Below, piece by piece: positions 19,009-26,859 of a DNA stretch of 64,000 nt. The stretch's first letter is position 1. Each line of letters begins with the position of its first letter. The stretch is from contig JBBQBI010000026.1 of NCBI GenBank assembly GCA_038363005.1, positions 1 to 64,000 of the forward strand, in the 5' to 3' direction. The notes beneath the pieces are model-generated. The model worked only from the letters and a program-made list of their open reading frames with translations. It searched no databases and had not been told where the DNA came from. A program made the translations under genes and the position numbers. Source of the stretch: JAKOWB01 sp038363005. Its GTDB lineage: Bacteria > Pseudomonadota > Alphaproteobacteria > Kiloniellales > JACOMY01.

Positions 19009-19263
19009 TCACGATGCGTGGCCTGCAACATCGCCGGGATTAACGCCAGCGGTAGGTAGAGAAAGGAAGGCGACCCCGGCCAAAACCAACGTGTTCAGTA
19101 TATTGGGTCCGAGGATTTTGGCGACCGGGCGGTTGCTGGTCAGCGCCCGACCAAAGTCGCCTTCAGTGACAATGAAGCCCAGCCAGTCGACATAACGCTC
19201 GCCAGCCGGTCGGTCGAGACCCAGCCGCAGCCGCGAGACCAGTAGCGCGAGCAGCACCCTCAC
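19009..19263 (-). pseudogene. DppB-type permease fragment
   Basis: 85 codons from a GTG overlapping the MaoC stop (GTGA). RPAGERYVDWLGFIVTEGDF, then GRALTSNRPVAKILGPNILN matches the periplasmic part of the permease at 28472-29428 (VERYFNWLG; DFGRALTSDQPVGQII). The first membrane helix and everything after about residue 75 are missing. It shows that a second importer once followed this gene cluster. Confidence 0.7.
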
Positions 19264-19703
19264 CGCACCTGCTCCGGTTCCGCGCCCGGCTGACCGGGCG
19301 GGCACAACATCAGCGCCTCACCAGTCACCGCGACCTCGCCGGTCTGACGCAGCAGCTGGAGCTCTACCCTGGCCATAGTCTCTTCCCCGTCTCTCTCAAA
19401 GCTGACGAGCTTTGCCTCAACGGAGACTGTATCACCCGGCCAGACGCGGGCGTTGAACCGCACCTTGAAGCCACGGGTACGATCCGGCCCAAACCACTGA
19501 ACTAGCTGCGAGGCCAGCAGCGAGGCGCTGAACATCCCGTGCGCGAAAACTGAGGGATTGCCCGCCCGCCTCGCATATTCGTCGTCGTGGTGCAGCGGGT
19601 TGAAGTCACCCGCTGCGCCGGCATACCGGACAAAGTCAGTGCGGGTAATCGGGCCGATTTGACATGCCGGCCCGCGGTCGCCGATCGCCAGTGACCGTGT
19701 CAT
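19260..19703 (-). CDS. MaoC family dehydratase (hot-dog fold)
   Basis: 147 residues. The hydratase-2 motif is intact: D33 and H38 in AAGDFNPLHHDDEYA, then HGMFSASLLASQL. Enzymes with this motif add water to trans-2-enoyl-CoA giving (R)-3-hydroxyacyl-CoA. Its ATG overlaps the stop of the gene at 19700-20119, and the pair resembles two-subunit MaoC hydratases in which one subunit supplies the catalytic residues. It is likely the hydration step for the acyl-CoA cassette upstream. Confidence 0.87.
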   Translation of the reverse strand: MTRSLAIGDRGPACQIGPITRTDFVRYAGAAGDFNPLHHDDEYARRAGNPSVFAHGMFSASLLASQLVQWFGPDRTRGFKVRFNARVWPGDTVSVEAKLVSFERDGEETMARVELQLLRQTGEVAVTGEALMLCPPGQPGAEPEQVR

Positions 19704-20119
19704 GTCGGGCCTTCCACCACCACGGTGGTGGCACGGGAGGTAAGCACGATAGCCGCCGTTCCCTCCTCCCGCATCTCGATCTCGAACACAATGAAGCGCA
19801 TGCCGCCACCCCGCTTGCCCTGCTTGCGATAGTCCTCCACCACCTTCGCCGAGCAGGTCAACTCGTCGCCGATCCGCAGCGGCCGGCGGTAACGGTACTC
19901 CTGGCCGGCGTTGAGGCAGCGCAGCGGATCCAGCCGCAGCACAGTGAACAGGAAGTGCCGCTCGAACTCCGCCACCCCGGCCATTGGGAAAGTAGCCGGC
20001 ACCGCCGGCGGATGGTGTGTCCAGCCCGGGTCGTAGGTAGCACGAGCGAACTCCCGCACCTTGCCGGCCTCGACGACGAAGCGGAAAGGGTCCGAACGGA
20101 TGCCGACCAGAGACTTCAC
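19700..20119 (-). CDS. MaoC-like N-terminal/FAS1-like dehydratase domain protein
   Basis: 139 residues of the non-catalytic hot-dog type: FRFVVEAGKVREFARAT at the start, PPAVPATFPMAGVAEFERHF in the middle, and RPLRIGDELTCSAKVVEDYR plus MRFIVFEIEMR toward the end. No Asp/His hydratase motif is present. Such proteins pair with a catalytic MaoC subunit, here the next gene (4-bp overlap), to form a heteromeric hydratase with a long substrate cleft, as in cholesterol side-chain degradation. Pairing is inferred from adjacency. Confidence 0.83.
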   Translation of the reverse strand: MKSLVGIRSDPFRFVVEAGKVREFARATYDPGWTHHPPAVPATFPMAGVAEFERHFLFTVLRLDPLRCLNAGQEYRYRRPLRIGDELTCSAKVVEDYRKQGKRGGGMRFIVFEIEMREEGTAAIVLTSRATTVVVEGPT

Positions 20120-20287
20120 GTCCGGACACCGATCGTCATGTGCGAACGGTCGGGTGCAGGTTTTGGCACATGATCACCCATATAGTTGGAGTGCCCCTGC
20201 CGCAACTCGACGCGATTGATGTCCGAGTGCGGACGATAGCCCTCAGCGAGCTGCCCATTCTTGCCGGAGCGGTCATCCTGTTCCGAC

Positions 20288-21700
20288 TCAGGCCGTCGGC
20301 CAGCGCGGGCCGGGGGCGAGGCCCACCGCCTGCGCTACGCGACGCGCCGAGGCGCGGGCCTTAGCGAAGATCTCCTGCTCGTCGGCCAGCGCCAACCGGC
20401 CGTGGCGCACCACCACGCGGCCATCGACCAGCACGGTATCGATCGACTTGGTCGGGCTGATCAACATCAGCTCGCGCACCACGTCGAGGCCGGGCTGGGT
20501 CTCGGCAATATCGGCGCGTCGGATCACCAGGTCGGCACGCTTGCCGGCCTCCAGGCTGCCGATAAAGGCGTCAAGGCAGACCGCCTTGGCGGCGCGGATA
20601 GTCTGCATCTCCAGCAAGGTCTCGCAGGGCAGGTAGCCCCCCTCCTCGCGTGCCACCAGATAGGCGATGCGGGCCATCTCGCCGAAGGTCCAGATCTTCG
20701 CCGCGTCGGTGCCGAAGCAGAGGTTGACGCCCTTGCTGAGCAGCTCAGGAAAGCGCGAGCGCTGCGCCAGTGCGATGCCATAGAACTGGTAGTTACCGGG
20801 GTGCCAGCAGACCGACATGCCGGACGCCGCAATCGCCGCCACCTCGTCGTCGCGCAGGTAGTTCATGTGGACGAAGAGCGAGTTCTCGCCCAGTGCGCCC
20901 AGCTCCGCGAAGTGCACCAGCGGATGCTGGCCGAAGCGCTTGTCGTCGAACTGCGCGTCGCCAGATTCCAGCGACTGGTGCTGGGCCATCACCACGCCAG
21001 CCTCATCGGCCGCGCGCTTGGCCGCGAGTGTCAGCTCGTCGCTGGCAGTGCCCATGCCGTATAGGTTGATGTGGCCGCGCACCAGCGCGTCGGGATCGCG
21101 ATTGCGCCAGAGCTGCGAGCCCAGGCGCTGCTGCGCCACCTTGCCATCACAGGGCGCCCGTTCGATCTGGCGGGTCATGTCCATGCTCTCGGTCACGTCC
21201 CACAGGAAGGGATCGGTGATCGAAGCGCGCAAGCCGACGGACTCCACCGCCTCGGCGCAGATTTCTGGCTCGAAGATCGTGCCGGCCTCGATCATGCAGG
21301 TGAAGCCATTCAGCAGCATCTCGGCCGAGGCATGACGGCTGCTCGCCATCTCGTCCTCGTCCTGCAGCTTGTTGAACCAGACGGCATAGGGGTGCGGCTT
21401 GCTGCCGAGATTGGCGAAGGCGGCCGGATCGTCGCTGACCGCGCCGCGCGTGGTGTGCAGGGTGGAGTGGTAGTGCGTGTCGACCATGCCCGGATGCAGT
21501 GGCGCGCCGTGGCAGTCCATCGTCTGTTTGGGGCGGAAGCGTGCGCGCAGGTCCTTATCCGGCCCGACGGCGACGATCCGCTTGCCGCTGATCGCCACCG
21601 CGCCATGCGGATAGATGGTGCGCCGCGCGTCCATCGTGATGACGTAGGCGTTGGCGACCAGCAGGTCGCATGCCGTCTTCTCCTGCGTCTGACCGCTCAT
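20288..21700 (-). CDS. Amidohydrolase family protein (cassette A)
   Basis: 470 residues. The metal-dependent amidohydrolase fold is shown by H76xH78 in GMVDTHYHSTLH, further His in AQHQS and FVHMNYLRDDE, and an Asp in CFGTDAAKIW, the TrzA/AtzA-like subgroup with a single metal. The subgroup removes amine, amide or halide from ring or chain carbons. Two paralogues of the same length and motif spacing occur at 33435 and 46861. It is the last gene of the minus-strand cassette and lies 16 bp after the acyl-CoA ligase. The likely job is releasing an acid or alcohol from an N-substituted compound. Confidence 0.88.
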   Translation of the reverse strand: MSGQTQEKTACDLLVANAYVITMDARRTIYPHGAVAISGKRIVAVGPDKDLRARFRPKQTMDCHGAPLHPGMVDTHYHSTLHTTRGAVSDDPAAFANLGSKPHPYAVWFNKLQDEDEMASSRHASAEMLLNGFTCMIEAGTIFEPEICAEAVESVGLRASITDPFLWDVTESMDMTRQIERAPCDGKVAQQRLGSQLWRNRDPDALVRGHINLYGMGTASDELTLAAKRAADEAGVVMAQHQSLESGDAQFDDKRFGQHPLVHFAELGALGENSLFVHMNYLRDDEVAAIAASGMSVCWHPGNYQFYGIALAQRSRFPELLSKGVNLCFGTDAAKIWTFGEMARIAYLVAREEGGYLPCETLLEMQTIRAAKAVCLDAFIGSLEAGKRADLVIRRADIAETQPGLDVVRELMLISPTKSIDTVLVDGRVVVRHGRLALADEQEIFAKARASARRVAQAVGLAPGPRWPTA

Positions 21701-21715
21701 CTCGTGGTCCCTCCC

Positions 21716-23332
21716 TCAGCTCTTGCTTGGCTTGGCATGTCGTTCGCGATCCCAGGCCTTGGCCGTGAGGTCGCCTTCCTTCAACGATTCCTTCTGCACG
21801 CGCATCGAGGGCGTGCGGGGGAAGTCGGTATCTCGGTACTCGAGGTAGCGGGGCACCTTGAAGCGCGCGAGCCGCTCCTCGCAGTAGGCGATAATCTCGG
21901 CCGGTGGCAGGGTCACCTCGGAGTTGCCGTCGGTAGGCAGGATGTAGGCCTTGACCTCCTCGCCGCGGATCGGGTCAGGCACCGGCACCACCGCCACCTC
22001 CATGATTTTCGGATGGGTGCGCAGCACGTCCTCGACCTCGGTCGCGGCGATGTTCTCGCCGCTGCGCCGGATCACGTCCTTCTTGCGGCCCATGAAGTAG
22101 TAGAAGCCGCGTTCGTCGACCCGCAGCAGGTCGCCGGTGTGGAACCAACCGCCGCGCATGGTCTCGGCGAATGCCTCCGGCCGGTTGAGGTAGCCGACGA
22201 AGAGGTCAGGCGCGCGCACCAGCAGCTCGCCGACCTTGCCCACCGGCAGGTCCTGATCCTGGTCGTCGACGATTCGCAGCTCGCATTCTGGCATGGCGAC
22301 GCCGACCGAGCCGGAGCCGATCATCTCGTCGTGTCGCTCCATGGGGATGCGAGTGTTGATGGTGGCTTCGGTGCTGCCGTAGTTGTCCAGGATCGGGAAG
22401 CCGAAGCGCTGCACGAACTCGCGGTGCAAGTTCGGCGGCACGGCGACTGAAACCGCGGCACGGACCTTGTGCTGTCGGTCTAGCGGACTGGGCTCGCCCT
22501 TCAGCAGCAGGATCGGCATCGAGGCGATCAGCAGCATCTCGGTGACGCCGTTGTCCACTACCACCCGCCAGAAGCGCGACAGGCTGAAGCGGCGCATGAT
22601 CACCAGAGTGCCACCGCTCTGCAGCGAGCAGAGCAGCTGGAAGGCCGGGTCGGCGTAGTAGAACGGCATGCAGCAGAGCGAGCGGTCGCTGCGCGAAAGC
22701 TTCAGCAACCGGATGTGGATGTCGCAGACCCTGAGCCACCAGCCATGATGCAGTAGGCACCCCTTCGGTCGGCCGGTGGTGCCCGAGGTGTAGTAGATGT
22801 TGGCGACCTCGTCGCGCTCGCAGCCGGCGTCGGCCAAAGGCAGGCGGTGCGCGTCATCGCCATAGGCCGCGAGCCCGTCGGGTTCGGCGCCCTCAACGAC
22901 GATGATCTCCTTCAGCTCCGGATTGTCAGGCTGCACCTTGCGCAGGATCTTGGCTTCCTCGGCGCCGGCGATAGCCAGTACGCTGGCGGAGTCGCGCACG
23001 ATGTGCCCGGCATCGTCGACCTGCGCCGCCGGATTGATCGAGACAAGGATGCAGCGCGCGGCGATGACGCCGAACAGCGCGATCATGAACTCGGCGCGGT
23101 TGTCCATCATCAGCACGATCTTGTCGCCGGGCTTGGTGCGCCTAGCGATGTAGCCCGCGAAGCGCTCGATCTGTGCCTGGAACTGGCGGCGGCTGATCGA
23201 AAGCCCCTCTTCGAAAACCATCACCGGCTTGTCCGGCTGTGCCCGGCAGGCGCGGTCTATAATCTCGATCACTGTCTTGCAGCCGACCCCGCTCCAGGGC
23301 GCGCCGGCATCGTCGTGCTTCACCAGGCTCAT
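21716..23332 (-). CDS. AMP-dependent acyl-CoA synthetase (cassette A)
   Basis: 538 residues of the adenylate-forming family: P-loop YYTSGTTGRPKGC, the A5 motif YGSTEA, the A7 motif GGWFHTGDLLRVDERGFYYF, the hinge GRKKDVIRRSGENIAATEVE and the C-terminal catalytic-lysine region RTPSMRVQK. It activates a carboxylic acid to an acyl-AMP and then an acyl-CoA. ATG 23332 overlaps the MaoC stop upstream by 4 bp. Its closest relative in the window is 45197-46834, at the same place in cassette B. CaiC-like ligases are the nearest recalled family. Substrate unknown. Confidence 0.92.
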   Translation of the reverse strand: MSLVKHDDAGAPWSGVGCKTVIEIIDRACRAQPDKPVMVFEEGLSISRRQFQAQIERFAGYIARRTKPGDKIVLMMDNRAEFMIALFGVIAARCILVSINPAAQVDDAGHIVRDSASVLAIAGAEEAKILRKVQPDNPELKEIIVVEGAEPDGLAAYGDDAHRLPLADAGCERDEVANIYYTSGTTGRPKGCLLHHGWWLRVCDIHIRLLKLSRSDRSLCCMPFYYADPAFQLLCSLQSGGTLVIMRRFSLSRFWRVVVDNGVTEMLLIASMPILLLKGEPSPLDRQHKVRAAVSVAVPPNLHREFVQRFGFPILDNYGSTEATINTRIPMERHDEMIGSGSVGVAMPECELRIVDDQDQDLPVGKVGELLVRAPDLFVGYLNRPEAFAETMRGGWFHTGDLLRVDERGFYYFMGRKKDVIRRSGENIAATEVEDVLRTHPKIMEVAVVPVPDPIRGEEVKAYILPTDGNSEVTLPPAEIIAYCEERLARFKVPRYLEYRDTDFPRTPSMRVQKESLKEGDLTAKAWDRERHAKPSKS

Positions 23333-24183
23333 GGCTCCACCTCGGCAAGTCCGTTCGTGAGTACCGTCTCGCCAGCGATATTGCGGGCGATGAAGACGTA
23401 GGCCTCGGCGGTGCCGGCCTTGCGCCAGACTGTCGTGACGACGCGCTGGCCGGGCACCAAGTAGACCGGGCGCGACAGCCGGACCGCCAGGCGGCGCAGA
23501 CGTTCCGGCGCCTCGCGGCAGAGGCTGGCGATCACGGCCCGGCTGCTGAATGCGACAGTGCACATGCCATGCACCAGGATGGCCGGGAAGCCCATGGAGC
23601 GGGCCACCGCGGGGTCAAGCGTGTAAGCGTCGTAATCGTGCGAGGCGTGGGCGTAGCGCAAGGTCTGGTCGGCGTCGAAGGGATAGTCGAGCTCGGCTAA
23701 CGGGGCGCTGACCCGATCCTCCGCCAAGAGTTCATGGGCCGGCGCCGCCCGGCCGCAGTCGCCGGCGATCCGCGCGCCTGGCGCGAAGCTGACGAAGTGT
23801 TGCTCGTTCACCAGTTCGCCGTCGCAGCGGCTTTCGATCCGCGTGGTGACGGTGACGCCGGTGGACCTAGCGTGAATGCCGATGACCTCGGCCACCGCTC
23901 GGATGGTCATGCCTGGCACCAGCGGGCGATGGAAGACAATGTCGTGCTCGCCGTGGAAAGCGAACTGCGGCACCGCCCGCTTCTTCGCCGCTACCATGGC
24001 CGCCATCACCGGGTTCAGCGCATAGATCGGCGGCGCCAGGCGGCCTTCCCGAAAGGCCGGCGTGTCGTCATTGGTGGCGGCGGCGAAGGCGATGATCTCG
24101 GCGCGGGTCACGGGGTAGGGCGCGCCTTCGACGCGGCTGCCGAGCGCATCCATCGCCACGGTGGCCGCTGCCTGCGTCATCAT
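23329..24183 (-). CDS. MaoC didomain hydratase (cassette A)
   Basis: 284 residues with two hot-dog repeats. The first (about 15-135) has FHGEHDIVFHRPLVPGM and no catalytic dyad. The second has HASHDYDAYTLDPAVARS followed by ILVHGMCTVAFSSRAV, the expected Asp and His of hydratase 2. The arrangement matches two-domain (R)-specific enoyl-CoA hydratases. It overlaps both neighbours by 4 bp and is paralogous to 44350-45195. It probably hydrates the CoA-activated, unsaturated side chain before oxidation or aldol cleavage. Confidence 0.88.
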   Translation of the reverse strand: MMTQAAATVAMDALGSRVEGAPYPVTRAEIIAFAAATNDDTPAFREGRLAPPIYALNPVMAAMVAAKKRAVPQFAFHGEHDIVFHRPLVPGMTIRAVAEVIGIHARSTGVTVTTRIESRCDGELVNEQHFVSFAPGARIAGDCGRAAPAHELLAEDRVSAPLAELDYPFDADQTLRYAHASHDYDAYTLDPAVARSMGFPAILVHGMCTVAFSSRAVIASLCREAPERLRRLAVRLSRPVYLVPGQRVVTTVWRKAGTAEAYVFIARNIAGETVLTNGLAEVEP

Positions 24184-25070
24184 AGACCCTCGACGAAGTC
24201 ACCGAGCCGCGGCGGCGCCAACAGGCAACCGTCAAGGGCGCGGTCCAGCGCCTCAGCGGTCCACTGCCCCTGGGTGCTGAGCCGGTGCGCGACGCTGGCC
24301 AGCTGGATAACCAGCAGCTGGCTGCCGTAGACTTGGAAGACCTGGGAATTGGCCGGGCAATCCGCCTCGGCCAGCCAGGCCACCACTGGCGAGACGTTGG
24401 CCGGCGCGAAGGTGTCGAACGTATCGTCCGCCACGGGCTTCAACGTGGTCTCCAGCCGACTGTAAGCCGATGGCGATACCGCATTGGAGCGCACACCGTA
24501 GCGCTCGCCTTCCAGCGCCGCCACGCGCGACAGGCCTAGGATTGCGACCTTGGCTGCGGCGTAGTTCGCCTGTCCGAAGTTGCCGGCGAAGGCAGCGACC
24601 GAGGTGGTGTGGATCAGCGAGCCTCTGACGGTCGCGCCGGCCTTGGCCTGGCCACGCCAATGGGCCATGGCGTGTGAGGTCACCGCGGCATGGCCCTTGG
24701 CATGCACCGTCAGCACCGCGTCCCACTCCCGCTCGCTCATGTTCGACAGCGTGCGGTCGCGCAAGATGCCAGCGTTGTTGACCACCACATCGAGCCGGCC
24801 GAACTCAGCCACCGCAAGCGCCACCAGTTCGCCAGCCTGCTGCCAGTCGGCGACGTTGTGGCCGCTGGCGACCGCGCGACCGCCCAGCGCGCGGATCTCC
24901 TCAACCACTTGCTGCGCCGGCGAGGCGGACTGGCCCTCGCCGTCGACCGAGCCGCCCAGGTCGTTAACCACCACCGCGGCGCCCTCGGCGGCCAACCGCA
25001 GCGCATGGGCACGACCGAGGCCGCGGCCAGCGCCGGTGACCAAGGCGATGCGATCCTTCAGGCGCCCCAT
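24180..25070 (-). CDS. Short-chain dehydrogenase/reductase (cassette A)
   Basis: 296 residues. It has the nucleotide-binding GAGRGLGRAHALRLAAEGA, VVVNDLGG with the Asp that favours NAD(H), NNAGIL, and the catalytic Ser/Tyr/Lys in TTSVAAFAGNFGQANYAAAK. The VNDLGG motif followed by a long loop is the form seen in (3R)-hydroxyacyl-CoA dehydrogenases of multifunctional enzyme 2 type, which fits with the MaoC gene it overlaps. It oxidises a 3-hydroxyacyl-CoA or a hydroxyl elsewhere on the substrate. Its counterpart in cassette B (43500-44353) is broken. Confidence 0.9.
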   Translation of the reverse strand: MGRLKDRIALVTGAGRGLGRAHALRLAAEGAAVVVNDLGGSVDGEGQSASPAQQVVEEIRALGGRAVASGHNVADWQQAGELVALAVAEFGRLDVVVNNAGILRDRTLSNMSEREWDAVLTVHAKGHAAVTSHAMAHWRGQAKAGATVRGSLIHTTSVAAFAGNFGQANYAAAKVAILGLSRVAALEGERYGVRSNAVSPSAYSRLETTLKPVADDTFDTFAPANVSPVVAWLAEADCPANSQVFQVYGSQLLVIQLASVAHRLSTQGQWTAEALDRALDGCLLAPPRLGDFVEGL

Positions 25071-25076
25071 GGCGCG

Positions 25077-25457
25077 CTATTCCCGATCCGGTTCGAACAG
25101 CGGCAGGGGCGGCGAGCCATCGCGCTTTTGCCAGACCACTCGGACCGGGTCACCGATGGCAGTCTCGCCGTTCACCAGATTGGTCATGAAGCGCGGCCCC
25201 TCGGCCAGCTCGACCAGCGCGACGGTGTAGGGCACGGCAATGCCCGGCGCCGGCGGCGTCAGCACCTGCGACTGCGAGTAGACAGTGCCCTTGCCGGTAG
25301 CCTCGACCCACGCCAGCGCATGCGAGCCGCAGTCGAGGCAGAAGGGCCGCGGATAGAACTGGTGGCGGCCGCAGCCGCCGCAGCGCTGCAGCAGCAGGCG
25401 GTGCTGGCGGGCGGCGGCCCAGAACGGCTGCGTGGTGGGATCGCCGAAGTCGTCCAT
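25077..25457 (-). CDS. DUF35 OB-fold/zinc-ribbon protein (cassette A)
   Basis: 126 residues. The zinc ribbon uses C26, C29, C40 and C43 (CGGCGRHQFYPRPFCLDC), followed by an OB-fold (GKGTVYSQSQVLTPPAPG; VALVELAEGPRFMTN). DUF35 proteins bind acyl-CoA and act as obligate partners of thiolase-fold or MaoC-fold enzymes, for instance in steroid side-chain degradation. It starts 4 bp after the thiolase-fold gene, so the two very likely form a complex. It has no catalytic residue of its own. Confidence 0.88.
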   Translation of the reverse strand: MDDFGDPTTQPFWAAARQHRLLLQRCGGCGRHQFYPRPFCLDCGSHALAWVEATGKGTVYSQSQVLTPPAPGIAVPYTVALVELAEGPRFMTNLVNGETAIGDPVRVVWQKRDGSPPLPLFEPDRE

Positions 25458-25461
25458 CGGC

Positions 25462-26625
25462 CTACTCCCGCCCCAGCACGACAGTCGCGGCGGCGGAGTT
25501 GGAGATGCCGCCAATGCCGTGCGCCACGCCGACCTGCGCGTCCGGCACCTGCCGCGCGCCGGCCTCACCGCGCAACTGCCGCACGGTCTCGATCAGCAGC
25601 ATCAGGCCGAGCGCGCCGGGGTGATTGTAGGACAGCCCGCCGCCGGAGGTGAGGCTGGGCAGCCGGCCGCCGGGCCTGAGGTGCCCGGCCGCCACAAAGG
25701 GCCCGCCCTCGCCACGGCCGCAGAAGCCCAGATCCTCGAGCTGCAGGATTACCGAGCTGGTGAAGTTGTCGTAGAGCTGCAACACGTCGACGTCGTCGTG
25801 GCGGATGCCCGCCATGGCAAAGGCATCTGGACCGCTGCGCCGCGCGGCTGAGCGCGTGATGTCGTCGATCTGGCTGAGGTTCCAGGTTGTATGACCGTGC
25901 GCGGCGCCGAGCACCCGGATCGGCCGCTTGGCCGCGTCCTTCGCCCGCGCCGCCGTGGTCACGATCGCCGCGCCGCCGCCATCGACCCGCAGGCAGATGT
26001 CGTCGCGGTGGAACGGAGTCACCAGCATCGGCGAAGCAAGGATGTCGTCCACGCTCAGCGGCTCACGCGACCAGGCCTTGGGATTCTTCTGCGCCCAGAG
26101 GCGCGCCGTAACCGCCACCTCGGCCAGCTGCGCCGGCGTGGTGCCGTAGAGGTGCATATGCCGGGCGGCGATCAGCCCATAGTGCGTCAGCGGGATGAAG
26201 GGTCGGAAAGGCGCCTCGAACTGGCCAGTCAAGCTGTAGGTATCGGGCGCCGAAACCAGTTGCCGGTTGCGCCGGCTGCGCTGGCGCGAGGCATAGGCGA
26301 TCAGCGCGACCTCGCAGTGACCGGCGGCGATGGCCAGCATGGCATGGTGGATGAAGGTCTCGAACGAGCCACCGCCCAGGTCGGTTGAGTCACCGTAGCG
26401 CGCCTCGATGCCGAGATACTCGCCGACTTGGATCGAGCCCTCCTCGCCCATGTAGTTGACGAAGACCGCGTCGACGTCCTTGGTCGTCATGCCGGCCTCG
26501 GCCAGCGCTTCCTCAGCAGCCAGTGCGACCATGGAGAGCTCGGTGTGGTCAAGGACCTTGCCGAGCGGCGTCTCGGCGACGCCGGCGACATAGACGGCGG
26601 CCTGCTTCTCCCAAAGTCCTGCCAA
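25462..26625 (-). CDS. Thiolase-fold protein lacking the nucleophilic Cys (cassette A)
   Basis: 387 residues from TTG 26625, with no in-frame ATG nearby. The SCP2-thiolase fold is clear (AETPLGKV; HCEVALIAYASRQ; GGGLSYNHPGALG), but the canonical GACASGG motif reads DLGGGSFE, so the nucleophile position is G85. The second catalytic Cys near the C-terminus is also missing (GGISNSAAATVV). Y285 (LYDNFT), Y333 (LSYNHP) and H335 remain. From memory, Ltp2-type retro-aldolases use two tyrosines at similar spacing. With the DUF35 partner, C-C cleavage of a 3-hydroxyacyl-CoA by retro-aldol is more likely than thiolysis. Confidence 0.87.
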   Translation of the reverse strand: MAGLWEKQAAVYVAGVAETPLGKVLDHTELSMVALAAEEALAEAGMTTKDVDAVFVNYMGEEGSIQVGEYLGIEARYGDSTDLGGGSFETFIHHAMLAIAAGHCEVALIAYASRQRSRRNRQLVSAPDTYSLTGQFEAPFRPFIPLTHYGLIAARHMHLYGTTPAQLAEVAVTARLWAQKNPKAWSREPLSVDDILASPMLVTPFHRDDICLRVDGGGAAIVTTAARAKDAAKRPIRVLGAAHGHTTWNLSQIDDITRSAARRSGPDAFAMAGIRHDDVDVLQLYDNFTSSVILQLEDLGFCGRGEGGPFVAAGHLRPGGRLPSLTSGGGLSYNHPGALGLMLLIETVRQLRGEAGARQVPDAQVGVAHGIGGISNSAAATVVLGRE

Positions 26626-26859
26626 GGCTGTCCCCGTCTCGTCCGGCGCGCGATCGTTTGCCCATGCCGCACACCATTGCCGCGCGGATGATTGTTGTAT
26701 TTGGAATTGATGTCAACTTCATTTTGTTTGAAAATGCGCCCATAGTCCACTAGGGGTTGGTTGCGGCTTTCTGCTGATCGTGCAAAATTTCTGAATAGTG
26801 GAACGCGGGCACCAGATCCGCAGGCCCATGGGGATGCAACCAGTTTCGGGAGATTGAAC

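Noticed and set aside
21071..22450. 459-codon plus-strand frame
   Set aside because: Antisense to the amidohydrolase and ligase genes, which have complete catalytic motifs. The frame has skewed Val/Gln/Asp/His composition typical of antisense frames in GC-rich DNA.
26720..26736. Inverted repeat CATTTTGTTTGAAAATG in the divergent promoter of cassette A
   Set aside because: Only 6-bp arms in an AT-rich gap; weak on its own and not repeated elsewhere.
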